From Rhopalosiphum padi (Eukaryota > Arthropoda > Insecta > Hemiptera > Aphididae), in NCBI RefSeq assembly GCF_020882245.1, contig NC_083598.1:65571858-65635857 (forward strand): a stretch of DNA of 64,000 bases, written 5' to 3'. The notes under the pieces were generated by a model. It was not told the DNA's origin, searched no databases, and was given only the letters and a program-made list of their open reading frames with translations. Both the position numbers and the translations under genes were made by a program. This document shows, one piece after another, positions 41,391-52,739 of this stretch (positions are counted from its first letter, which is position 1; each line of letters opens with the position of its first letter).

Positions 41391-42611
41391 AAAACAGAAT
41401 TTTTATATCTCCATTATTTCAGTAGATATATCGAAACGAGGAAATCCTCAAGAGACATCCTGTGACCTGTATATTATAAAATTTACTTCTGAAGTATTTT
41501 AAATTACTGCTAAGATCATAAACAACTAACAAGTAAATCATTTATTTTCTATACAAATTGTAAAAGAGATTTTATTATGTTGTAAAAACCCTCAGTAAAT
41601 AAAAAGTAGGAAACAAAAATATAAAAGTGTGATAGCATAGATATTGTACGTATACATAATATAGGTAATATGAATCGGTTATCAATGTATCACTTTTCTT
41701 CTTATGAGTAGACAGGTGAAAATCTTAAAAATCCGGTGATCCGATACATACACCTTATCCGGCACCAATGATGTGTAACCACCTTACTAGTAACCCTACC
41801 ACCCAGTAACCTGTAAGGCTATAACAGTTAAATTCTTAATGTATCAGGTATCTTAGTATTTTAAGTCATACAAATATATGTAGGAAATGTATAGGATATA
41901 AATTCTTAATAAAGGTTTTACATGTAATTGTACGTAAAAATATATTATTTTAGATAACTATAGGTACTATAATATCATTAACACCCTTAACATTATATAT
42001 ATTTGTATAACACTAACACATAGTATATAAATTATGTGCATGGAATTGATGTTATCAGTATAAATTATCTTTTATTGGTCTTACAATGAAATTTGTAAAT
42101 TTTAAACAGTTAGGTAGGTAATTATATAATAAATGAATAGTGGTCAATAATATAGTATTTTAAAAAAAGAAAAAAAAAATTTCTTTATTTTTAACGGTCA
42201 ATTTTATCAACATTTTTAAATTTTTAACTTCGTATTTGTACCAACAGCAAAATCAACTTAATTTTTTTAAATGGAACGACTATAATTTTTAATAGATTCT
42301 AGTAGAATTTTATTTCTGAGAATGTTCATTTTTAAATTATCAATTTTGTTTCGTTAGTTTATTACTACGGCGAGCTATAAAGTTTAGTCAATTTATTAAT
42401 AGTTTGAATTGAAATAATTGGAATAGGTACATTTTATTTTTATAGAACTGAATAATATTTTCAACTATCCTTTAATGCAATTTCATATTTTTTTCATACT
42501 TCTAATGACACACGCACGCTTAAAAAACACTGCCTTATTATGAGGTTAAAATTGTTTACCTATCTAGCTATCTATCCCTACGTTGTAACCGTTAACGTTA
42601 TCTCTTTACAA

Positions 42612-43100
42612 CTAACGCATAATAACATAACAAACTTTACGTTTAGAATAATATTTATTTTTTTTTAATTTGATCTATAATTAAATTTAAAGGTAACAAT
42701 ATTATTCAAGGCCCCATGTAAGCTTATTTTTGATATTTTATTTAATTGTACATACATTACGAGCTGATACCCAAGTTACAGTTTTGAAATGAGACATTAT
42801 TTACATTTTAACAAATATACATTTAATATTACACATATACAATAGGTATTAAAGCCTAAAGGCTATAGAGAGATTCTTATTTGTTAATTGCATCATTTGG
42901 TAGATGGGGTATATATGAGCATTTTAAAATTGTAATTTTTTTTTAATATTTAAAATACTTAAGAGCTTAGCTTAGGTATTTGGCTCTTATAATAATAACC
43001 TTACCTTTAAATTGCATAATAGGACCATTCATTATAATATTGAAAATAATTAAGTAAAATGGATTATTCTGAACGTAAAGTTTATTATGTTATACGTTAA
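42612..43100. mobile_element. Element with long terminal inverted repeats of about 95-110 bp
   Basis: The left arm 42612-42706 and right arm 42990-43100 are inverted copies sharing cataat, aaactttacgttyagaataat, and aatttaaaggta blocks. The interior of about 280 bp is unpaired and non-coding. Confidence 0.7.
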
Positions 43101-43809
43101 TAAGATGGAAACAATATGTGTAGATGGGTAGTGGGTACGACTACATAGGTATTACAACATATAGGTACATACAAAAATGAATATGTTTTTTATGAACAAT
43201 TTAAAAGTATATGCAAAAACTGTTGATCTTTAATTTTCACCCTGTCCTACAAAAGTGTCTAAAGATGACGGTCTATCAGCAACATTACTTCTTTATACAG
43301 ACAACAACCAACTGAGTTTACGATCTTAATTAACTTGATCAATCCATAAACTGTAAGCCGTTACTCAGCTTGGATAATTCATGCAAGCGATGATTTATAA
43401 ACGGTATTTCGGTAAAGTGTCCGAACGATAATGAAAGCGCTATCTACTTACCTCTAACTCTAAGGCTCTAACCTCTATCGTTTTTAACTAACCGACACGT
43501 TTGCGAAAAATCTAACGACCGTGATTGTCGCTTGCTTTCATATACATAATAATATTTATGTTTTTGCTCACTTTAACCGTTAAATAGCGTTGATGAATAC
43601 AGATTTGATTTTATTGTATGAAAATCGAGGTCATTAAATATTAAAAATAAAAACATAATAAAAAAATAAAATAATAATAGACAAAAATATTAGCTTTGCT
43701 TAAAAAAGTGACAGAAGACGACGACACGACGGCTAACTGCAGTACCTGTGTGGGCGTGGACATCGTTCCGCCTCGACGGTACCTGCGACGATACGACGAT
43801 AATGACTCG

Positions 43810-44010
43810 TTATGACGTTGGAAGAGACTTTGGCACGGGGCGAGTGATAATTGGAGCTAAGATTACACGAACGTCAGCTCCGTCGAACCCGCGAAAACAA
43901 CGTAGTTTCAGCATCCGGTGGCACGCGACTTCGCGGGCGGACACTGGTTGCAGACATACGGCCGGCAAGACGCCAACAGCGCAAAATATACGGAGAGTAT
44001 ATTTCGCCAT
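43810..44010 (-). CDS. Possible small secreted protein, single exon, unidentified
   Basis: A GC-rich island in AT-rich DNA carries an ATG-initiated 66-codon frame (ATG at 44010, context GAGATGG). Residues 1-25 look like a signal peptide: MAKYTLR, a hydrophobic core IFCAVGVLPAVCL, and a plausible cleavage after QPVSA. The mature part has three cysteines, is basic and matches no family known to me. Frames are also open on the plus strand across the same island (43748-44116), so this may be a CpG-rich promoter rather than a gene. Confidence 0.3.
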   Translation of the reverse strand: MAKYTLRIFCAVGVLPAVCLQPVSAREVACHRMLKLRCFRGFDGADVRVILAPIITRPVPKSLPTS

Positions 44011-45014
44011 CTCGTATCACGAACCCACCTCATTTATTGTGTTTTCTGATGTACATCTTTTAAATTTAGTGTTTTTCTTTTTGCTTTTTCTAAAGTCAAT
44101 TTTGTTTATTTGTTAATAGATAGGTACGTTTAGTTTTAATTTAAATTTTTTTTTCTTTGCTATTAAAATTATTATTGTGTTTAATAATGCAGATATGCAC
44201 TTTCAATAATGTATAATGTATATTTTTTATTTATTTCATTGTTCAAATATATAATAATATGTTGTGTAAATGCCACTGAGCCACGTTTTTTAAAAAAAAT
44301 TTTTACACGTTTTGAATCAATTTTTTTTTATCAAAATTATTCTATTCAACATATTAATGATATTTTTTCATTTAAAACGGTAAATATGTGATTTGCGTTT
44401 TGTTTTTTATTATTGTTTAAATATTTATGAAATTAAAATGTGTTTATACAAAAATTGTGTTTTTTTTGTGTGGCTGATAAGTATATATAAATCATTGATT
44501 TAAAATCAATTGTTAATTAACGACTTATAATATCGTTATAAAATATATATATTCAACATAACTCTTTTTTGTGTAAAATAATGAGCACCATCGCATCGAC
44601 CTGCAGTTTAAACACTTATATATTATGTATTATATAATACATATACATATTATGTATTAAGAAATAGTTAAAATATATCACTCACTATACAGCACTAACC
44701 GACTAACCTAAGTCACAACGAATTGTTCAAAAAGCGTAACAAATTATATAATTACGCATAACAATAACGCATATAGCATCAGTAGATATATAAACTATAA
44801 GAATTATCAACTATCACACATAGAAATCTGTAGTTATTTTAACACAAACGAGGGTCGATTTAATACACATTTACACGTCATTTTTGTGCTAAGGCTCTTT
44901 TGTAATTATCACAACTTTTATCTATTTATTGAATTATTACATGCATTGTGTTGAACGTGAATGTCAATATAGTCGAATAGTTTATTTAGTAATTAGTAAT
45001 AAAAAGGCATAGAC

Positions 45015-45447
45015 CTGCAGGAGTTGGGAACCTGCGGCTGTTTAACATGCAACCTGCCACCTGTGGCTCTTTGGAAAATTCATCAATATATCGAGAATCG
45101 TAAAATATAAATTATATTTTACTTGCGTTATTATAGTGATAATATTTCTAAATTAAATAATATATTAAATTTGTATAAACAATAATAATAATTAATAATA
45201 ATAATAATTAATTAAAAAAATAAGGTTTTTCTATATTTTCTAAATTTAAGACGTATTGTTATGTTTTTAATACCTACCAATTTCTCTATGAAATATTAAT
45301 ACTATCTTTATTCTAATATTCTATAATCTATACTAACAACTAAAACTAAAAAAAAAAGATTGTCCAAACCTTGTGCGGCTCCCCTGGACATCATGGTTTT
45401 GTAATTTTTTGAAAAACTCTTTCCTACGAAAAGGCTCCCGGCCACTG
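45015..45447. mobile_element. hAT-like non-autonomous element with target site duplication
   Basis: The left end has CAGGAGTTGGGAACCTGCGGCT and the right end in reverse has CAGTGGCCGGGAGCC. The flanks gcatagac (45007-45014) and gtatagac (45448-45455) match at 7 of 8 bases. At 433 bp it has no transposase frame. Confidence 0.65.
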
Positions 45448-45639
45448 GTATAGACAATAATTAAGTATCGCCATTGATTTTATAAAATATTATAAAATCA
45501 ATGGTATCGCTTTTCTATAGGACCCGGGTCATTGAGATCCAAGCCATGTATGCATCATACAGTATGCCAGTCCCTAATGTAAGGTAACAATATGTCATAT
45601 GGTTAAATATATGGATAAAAAATTTTGATTTTCTTTTTT

Positions 45640-45870
45640 GTTTATTTTTCCTGATTATTAAAATAAGTACTGGGAATTTTTAAATTTGAACTCACCGAAG
45701 TACAAACTAGATCCAAAACCACCCACATTTATTAAAAATAGAAGCATTTTATCGATTTATATTATATATATATATTATAATTATAATATCAATAACTTGT
45801 ACCTACTCGCACAAAAAAACGCATTAAGATAAAATCAATACTTTCATCGCTCCGTTCTAATACAATTTTA
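45640..45870 (+). repeat. Dispersed repeat relic (copy D)
   Basis: It carries the block order of the copies at 2640-3340: 'actgggaatttttaaatttgaac', 'cgaagtacaaactagat', 'agaagcattt', and 'aagataaaatcaatactttcatcgctccgttctaata'. An AT run interrupts it near 45760. Confidence 0.6.
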
Positions 45871-46559
45871 TTTACATAACTTTAATCTTTACTAATGTCG
45901 TATTATTCCCGTAATATTGAAATCTATATAAAATGTAATTCCATTTATCCCATATGTGATTTATTATTGGTTTTTTGGACCTACCTAGTACTTACCTATT
46001 TGCTACATGAATATCTATTAATTAATGTCAATAAAATACTATGTTGTATTGTAGATTTGTTTTTAAAATGAGTTTTATAGATTTGAGAAAATTCCCCATA
46101 ATATATACTCCATTCAGCTATTAACGTTTTTAAATTTCCACCTATAAATTGAAAATACAATTTATCATAAAAAAAAATATTTAGATATCTAGGTTTATTT
46201 CATTATTATTATAATTATTGTTGACAAAAAAAAAAAAATTATTTAAATATCATAACAATTTACAGCTTCTAAAGTTCCACTCACACTTGATTCTCAATTG
46301 ACCTCTGAATATCCATTTATACCCACCAATTTTTTTTTTTAAATATTTTACACAAATTCATTCATTTTGTACCCAAATTTAATTCTTTTGTCTGAGACCC
46401 AACCCACTTAGTCACAATTAAATTACTTAAGACTTGTGACCGTGATCATTTTATATTTAATAATATTTAAGTTAATTCAAGAGACAAGAATCTTCGTGTT
46501 TTTGTTACATTTGGTTAATAAATAATTATAACATTTTGTCAACATTTCAAGTATTAGTC

Positions 46560-47112
46560 ATGAAAACCATTTTTAAGGGAATCGTGTCTTGGGGTGACGC
46601 AACACTGGTACCCGGTATCAAAAATTTGAATTTTGAGTCTTTCTTGTAAGTTCCATAAAAAAAATTTTTTTTTAAACTATTTTATGAAGCCAAACGGTAT
46701 GCGATCGCTGTTAAGTGATATTAAATAGACCAAAAATATCTATAGGTATATTGATTTTTTAAAAGTTTTGTTTAGAATAACGATGACTATATTGAACATG
46801 ATTTAAAATAGTATTATCACTATTATCTTAAATCGTGCTGATAATTACGAGATTGAAATTATGAATATCGCGTCACGTTAATAGCGTATTTTGATTTGTT
46901 TTCTCAAGCAAAAATTCAAAATTGTAAGAACTCACTATCCTGTCATGCACGTGTACCAAACTACTGATAGACGATTGTTGTTGATGTTGAACTTGTTGAA
47001 GGCTGGTCAATACTCAAAACTCCAGAATGTTATCCCCCAATACCAAATGTCTACCGCGGTAATCACAAACTCAATTCGTGATAACGAATATCTCATCTTT
47101 CGTACGTCATAG
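46560..47112 (+). CDS. Possible two-exon orphan protein of 89 residues
   Basis: ATG at 46560 opens 28 codons plus two bases (MKTIFKGIVSWGDATLVPGI then KNLNFESF) ending at a strong donor GTAAGT (46646). A second open segment can join at 46929, after 'attgtaag', in the right phase. It runs to the stop at 47110-47112 and includes HYPVMHVYQTTDRRLLLMLN then LLKAGQYSKLQNV. Codon use is clearly less AT-driven than the flanks. The acceptor is weak (poor pyrimidine tract); an alternative at 46907 breaks the join. I do not recognise the protein. It may be a gene fragment or a lineage-specific gene, and it ends 350 bp before TRMO on the same strand. Confidence 0.35.
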
Positions 47113-47464
47113 GTCATAACGATTATTGATTAATAGTAAGCAAGACATTTAAAACAAGTATATCGAGTATACACGTTACATGTTCTGACTTACCTATGTT
47201 ATAACAAATAAATAATTTTCCTTTATTACTGAAGTATTGACTTATAGACTATTATAGTCTACTTGGTCTAGTTATCTAGTGTCCAGTCGGCAGTCACCAG
47301 TCACTGAGTAATGTTTGTGCTCGATAGTGCTAACTGCTGAAAATATCAAAATCCATTTTGATGAACTGATTGTATTTTGAAGACTATTGTAGTGTTAATG
47401 TGTTTTAAAGCTATACTATCATTTTCAGAATTGTGAAAAGTTAATTAAATATTAGTTACATAGG

Positions 47465-49081
47465 ATGGCATCTGCTTACAGTTCTGAAACAGTTGACGAT
47501 ATCACAGATATCACTGAAAGTTTGAAACAGTTATCTGTTGCAAGAGCCCAAATTAATTCGTTGAGGTATGTAATAATGTGTGTTCTTCTATAAAACTTAC
47601 AATAATTGTTATTATTTTCTTCATTAGAAAACAGAATGAGTCTTTAAAAAAACAGCTGAATGAAAAGGATTTAACTGCTTCAAACGAACCAAGCACATCC
47701 AGTAGCTCTGGAAAAATAGAACTATCCATTATTGGAACGATAAAAACAAAATTTAAAGAACGTAGAGGTGTTCCTCGACAACCCGGTCTCTGTCCACTAG
47801 CCCAAGCTTGTCTGACAATATCAAACTCTATATTCACTAATCCTAACCATGCTCTTGAAGGTCTCTCGGATTTCTCTCATATGTGGTAATTTAAATAAAA
47901 TTAATGTTATTAGCCAGGATAAAATGTTAATTATTATATTATATTATTATAATTTATATTTCAGGGTTTTGTTTCATTTTCATAAAAATGAAACCACTCA
48001 TGTCCATGCAAAAGTATCACCACCTAGATTGAATGGACTGCGAACCGGTGTACTTGGCACTAGATCTCCACACCGACCCTCACCAATTGGTTTGTCTCTA
48101 GTGCAAATTGATAAAGTTGAAGGTAACTTTTAAAATGTTTATGAATAACTACTTTTTTAAATTTAAAGAAGTTAGTAATATACATGACCTATTGTTGTAA
48201 ATAAAAAGAATACATTTTGATTATGGGTATGAAAAATTTTTCAGCAACTGCATCTTCTAATATTTAATTATTCAAATAATAGTGTCTTTTAACTATTTTA
48301 GTTTTAATCTTAAAAATTCTAAAAGTTAATAGTATTTTAAATTTTAGGAAATTCTGTGTATTTTTCTGGTGTGGACATGATAGATGGTACTCCAGTGCTT
48401 GATATCAAACCATATATTCCTCATTATGATGCACCAGCTTCCTTAAGATCTGACCAACACGTTTCATTATTTGATAATGGGTCACATCAAATACTATTGG
48501 ATCCATTGACAACTGACCGAGAAGCACCTGATGGAGAAGAAACTGATACATATGATATGCCTCTTTCTCCACTTCATACAAGGGTATAATATTTTATTAA
48601 TATATGTTTATATTGTTGTATACTTATTTTATAAATTACATTATACACAATAAATGTTTTGGATTAATTTATGACACAATATTGTGGTTTTTAATTTAAA
48701 ACTAATTACTATGTACGCTGTTACTCGTAAACTTAATTAATTTTATAAAATAAATAGGTGCGAGTACCTCTGTGGATTACTGAACCACTGATGCAACAAC
48801 TAACAGTGGAGTTCTCGCCGAGAGCAAGAGAATTTTTAGACACATTGGATACTAATGATATTGAAGCAACTATAGTAAGCATATTGAAAGAAGACCCTCG
48901 ATCAGTATATGTCCGTGAACGTTATAGTAATCAATTTTATACATTCTTAATCGGAGGCTATCATGTGAGTTGCAAATTTGATGATAATAAACACACAATA
49001 AGTGTCTACAGAATATCATATGTTGATAATATGGAGAATGTACCTGATCAAGAAGGTGCCCAATGTTTGTCTATAGATTAA
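47465..49081 (+). CDS. TRMO: TRMO, tRNA (adenine(37)-N6)-methyltransferase (YaeB/TsaA family), complete
   Basis: Exons 47465-47565, 47628-47885, 47965-48122, 48348-48583, 48758-49081; all joints are GT-AG and in frame (1077 nt, 358 residues). Residues about 15-50 form a coiled coil (ITESLKQLSVARAQINSLRK). The YaeB-type beta-barrel follows: GVPRQPGLCP (82-91), LEGLSDFSHMWVLF, KVSPPRLNG, TGVLGTRSPHRPSPIGLSL (147-165) and DGTPVLDIKPY (185-195), which matches human TRMO (C9orf156) closely. A C-terminal domain (about 255-355) has EDPRSVYVRERY, also present in the human protein. The enzyme uses S-adenosylmethionine to methylate N6 of t6A37 in ANN-decoding tRNA(Thr)-type anticodon loops. A linker between the two domains is much shorter than in human. 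The start is the only ATG before the coiled coil. Confidence 0.95.
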
Positions 49082-49840
49082 TATTATTAGTAATTTTAAC
49101 TACAATATTTTTTTTACAACTGTGTTCCTTTTTTACATCTCTCTTTGAAATATTTATTGTTAATGTGATATTATGGTATGAAAATTTATTGTTTTTTTTT
49201 TACAATTCAAATAATCAACTTAAATAGTTTGATGAAATCCTATGACTGTTATCATTCTTAGTTTTAATTTATTTAGTATGATTGTTTTGTTTGTTTTTTT
49301 TTTTTATATTGATCATAAATAATGAATAAATAATAATAATACAGTAGTAATAAAGTTCATAATTTACTGTAAGTATTAAATTAGAAGAAAGTAAATTTTT
49401 GTTCATACGTCAGTAATGTGTACATAAATAATATTGGTGTACCTTACTATAATAGATCTTAAAACATAATATGTGAAATTAAAAAACCAATTTAAATATT
49501 GAATGAATATGAACATTAGTATTTGATGACAACAAGTTATTATAATTATAATTATTCAGTAATATTAAAATTTTTGTATTTTAATAGTATTTTGTAGTTT
49601 GGTACAATATTATAATACTTTGAACAAGTTATTTTATTATATATTTACATTTATTATGAACTTGTATAATTCTTTCAAAAATAACAGTGATGGTCCAAGT
49701 GTAAATATACTGGAAAGGCAGAAAATTTAAACTTATCTAAGTTACTTAAACAAAAACAAAATAATACAAACCCATTTATTTACCTAATTATACCAGTGAA
49801 GTAAAATTATAAAATGTTATTTACATTGCCATATTGGTCT
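49082..49840. other. TRMO 3' region
   Basis: 3' UTR and downstream AT-rich DNA; possible poly(A) signals 'aataaa' near 49325-49340. No other feature seen. Confidence 0.5.
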
Positions 49841-50297
49841 AATACTACCTTAAGAGAATGTTATACCCGTATGTGTTGTCTCTGTCTTACTAATGTAAAT
49901 TATAACAAATTTTTGTTCAGTAAAACACATTTTATGATGTTAGCTTTAATATTAGAGTAAATTTACATATTATCAAATTTGAAGGTAAAAATTTTATCTA
50001 GAAAATGTCATATGCTTTTATTGATATTATCATTTTAAAGTGAGTTATGAATATTTTAAAGTTGTAATATTTTACATGGCTTTAAGCCTATAACTCACTT
50101 TAAAATGATAATATCAATAAAAAAATATGACATTTCTAGATAATATTCTTACCTTTAAATTTGATGATAGGTAAATTTACTCTAATATTAAAGCTAACAT
50201 CACAAAATTATGTGTTCTGCTGAACGCAAATTTGGTATGATCTACATTAGTAAGACAGAGATAACACATGCGGGTATAACGTCCTCTTAATACCTAG
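49841..50297. mobile_element. Fold-back MITE with arms of about 208 bp
   Basis: The left arm 49841-50049 and right arm 50090-50297 are reverse complements over nearly their whole length, with scattered mismatches and small gaps. Examples are gttatacccgtatgtg / cacatgcgggtataac, tgatgttagctttaatattagagtaaattta and its mirror, and gatattatcattttaaagtgagttat and its mirror. Only 40 bp separate the arms. A single strand would fold into a hairpin of more than 200 bp. There is no coding capacity. It lies 760 bp downstream of the TRMO stop. Confidence 0.9.
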
Positions 50298-50380
50298 TTT
50301 AATTATTTTGTAAACTTATCGATAACATTTTCTACCATTTTACAAACCAATAATAATAATATAATTTTTATATATATATA

Positions 50381-51140
50381 GGGTGTATCACAAAATTCTG
50401 ATAAATAAAATAACTTGTGATCCAATCAATATTTAAAAAAAAATTTTTATTAAATTAATAGACACTTGTATTACATGTGTAAAATTAATTTTTTTATTTT
50501 GAAAAAAAACAATATAACCAATTTATAAACATATCCAAAAAAATAGTTTTAACGTTAACAATATTTAATTTAAGTAATCCATTTACGACTTTTGAAAGTT
50601 AAAGTATTGGTTCAACTTTCTGGTACTATGTATTTAATCAAAACCAAAAATAAAAATCCGTAGTCAAAACGAAATTTTTGTATGGAGTTATAACGATAAG
50701 TCGATAACCATAACCGAATATTGATAATAATATATTGTATAATTTAGATAAAGCTGTCGTGGCAATTGGCGATTGCCGATAGGACAGACAGATCAATGAT
50801 CATAGATAATAAAGAATATAGTTACTGTATTCGTTTTGACTACCTACTGGTTTTTACTTTTGGTTTTGATTAAATAGTAAATACCCGATAACAGAAAGTT
50901 GAACGAATATTTAAACGTTCATAAGTCGCAAACGGATTATTCAAATTATATACTACGGGAATAAACGTTAAAACTATTTTTATTAATATAGGTAATTATT
51001 ATAAATATAATATTATTATTATTAATATAATAATAAAGTTTTTATATTACATGTTTAGTACAAGCGTCTATTAATTTTATGAAAAAAATATTGATTAGAA
51101 CACAAGTTATTTCATTTGTCAAAACTTAGTGATACACTGC
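50381..51140. mobile_element. Fold-back element with arms of about 320 bp
   Basis: The left arm (50381-50700) begins GGGTGTATCAC; the right arm (about 50820-51140) ends GTGATACACTGC. Mirrored blocks include aataacttgtg..ccaatcaatattt, attaatagacacttgtatt, gaaagtt..aacgttaa and tttaatcaaaaccaaaa. AT runs (tatatata) on both sides may hide a short target duplication. The unpaired centre (50700-50820) is non-coding. The right end lies about 35 bp from the start of the duplicated promoter module. Confidence 0.85.
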
Positions 51141-51174
51141 ATATATACACATATATACTGTATGAATTATAGTA

Positions 51175-51948
51175 TGTTAAAGAAATATAAGTATTCTGAG
51201 TAGGTACCTATTTGTGTAAATGATATTATTGTCTTGTCGTTAGTCGATAACAGATAATTGTTATACCGCCGGGCGAACTTTTTGACTGCGTATCATAATG
51301 AAATAATAACGATAAAATTATGTCAGTGCCGGTGTGACAGTGTCGTATTAAAAATTAAAATACCATGTATGGACGCGACACACGCTTGAGGCTCGTCGCA
51401 TATTTGGTGGCGTGATTCGAATCGCGACGGTACGGCACGCGACGGAGGATAGCGTTAACATGGCGGGACGGTTGGACGGATGACAGCAGTAGAACCAAGT
51501 ACGGTGCGTGGGTGACAGTGCGGCCCAGGTGTCGCAATGACGGTGATGGTGATTTAATGATCAATGACGTAGCGGAAACGGTACGGGTGAGTTGATCAGA
51601 ATAAAAACGTCATCTGCGGTGCCGCCGACTCAGCACTCAGTTTCCGAATAAGGTGATGTGAATGATGTGATGCAAGTTGCAAGTATACAGAGCATCAGCG
51701 TCGACCGGACACAGACATATTATTGTCTGACAATGCGGTATTATAATATAGATTATCGGATAGATATGAGCAAGTGTAATTATATACAAAATAATTAATA
51801 TAATAATAATTCATTTAATAATTCATTCACACCAGGCAACATACCTGATCGGAAGGACGGAAGAGACTGTGCGCTATCTTTGTTTGTGTATACCCGCATG
51901 TTTTTGATTTAATAAATTATTTGTTTGTTATAATAAATAATAATATTA

Positions 51949-51991
<43 letters not shown>

Positions 51992-52100
51992 CTATAATAT
52001 TATTATTATAAATTATTATTGTTATTTTTATTTATTATTATTGTTTTTAATAATTAATAAAATGAATACCGGTACTGATGTCTGATACTGTATAATAAAT
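51175..52100 (+). pseudogene. Degraded copy of the secreted-protein promoter and first exon
   Basis: This segment is closely similar to 55133-55990, with the same order of blocks and only small indels. The core promoter is intact: 'ataaaa' at 51601-51606 then 'gactcagcactcagtttcc', followed by the same AAG|GTGATG donor. The region equivalent to the signal-peptide exon (51838-51900) has lost both ATGs of the other copy, has a small insertion just before it and a one-base frameshift, then a stop. Similarity fades within the next intron near 52100 and no second exon follows. It may still be transcribed, but cannot make the protein. Confidence 0.7.
51951..51988. repeat. (TA)n microsatellite
   Basis: A simple TA run inside the pseudo-intron of the degraded copy; the other copy lacks it. 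Confidence 0.9.
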
Positions 52101-52739
52101 TAATTATAATTTATAATTAATATTACCATTCGAATGGATGCAGATCTGGGATCTGCACATGAAATAAAACCCATGAATGAATCCGGCTCTATGATGGGTC
52201 TATACATTTGAAGTGAATATCTAAATTATTACAGACTTATTTATTAGGTAACTTAATATGTTATAGGTACTCGTATTATGATAATTAATAACACACAGTT
52301 CAATATCTAATTACATTTCATAGCAGGGGCGTTATTGAGGGGGGATGAGATCCTCCCCAAAGCCTTATTTTACTAATATTTTGTAATACATATTTATAAT
52401 TTAATAGTAATCTAACTATAATATAAAATATTATAAATAATAGTGTTCTTAATAGAGTTTGAGTTTAATTTTTTTTTGAGTGATATAAAGTTTACAGTTT
52501 TCTACTTAAAAAAACTTAATCCCCTATCCCCAAGACAAATTCTTAATTATGTCACTAAATTACTTAATTACCTATCAAGTATATATTGCTGTGAATAAGC
52601 CAAAGTGGCTTATTTCAGAAATTACAAAAAACAAAACATACATATAAGAAAAAACAAGTACCAGAAAAAAAGTTGCCGAAATAATTAAAATGTTTAGAAA
52701 AAGTATATATAAACATTGGGCAGGACGGCATAATAAACT

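Larger units (their letters stand above)
35940..43700. other. Gene-poor interval rich in inverted-repeat elements
   Basis: No coding exon was recognised. It contains an (ATT)n run at 36450-36475, a small inverted-repeat element at 38692-38807, and two fold-back elements at 40912-41390 and 42612-43100, each listed separately. CpG-rich sequence at 36000-36200 gives overlapping chance frames. Confidence 0.5.
44120..46555. other. Intergenic with a hAT-like element and a dispersed repeat
   Basis: No gene recognised. The hAT-like insert (45015-45447) and dispersed repeat copy D (45640-45870) are listed separately; the rest is low-complexity AT-rich DNA. Confidence 0.5.

Noticed and set aside
51355..51564. 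Minus-strand frame in the promoter module
   Set aside because: The frame is broken in the duplicate at 55.3 kb, so it is not conserved as protein.
52322..52560. Possible hAT-like left end 'caggggcgttattgagggggg'
   Set aside because: No convincing right end or target duplication found.
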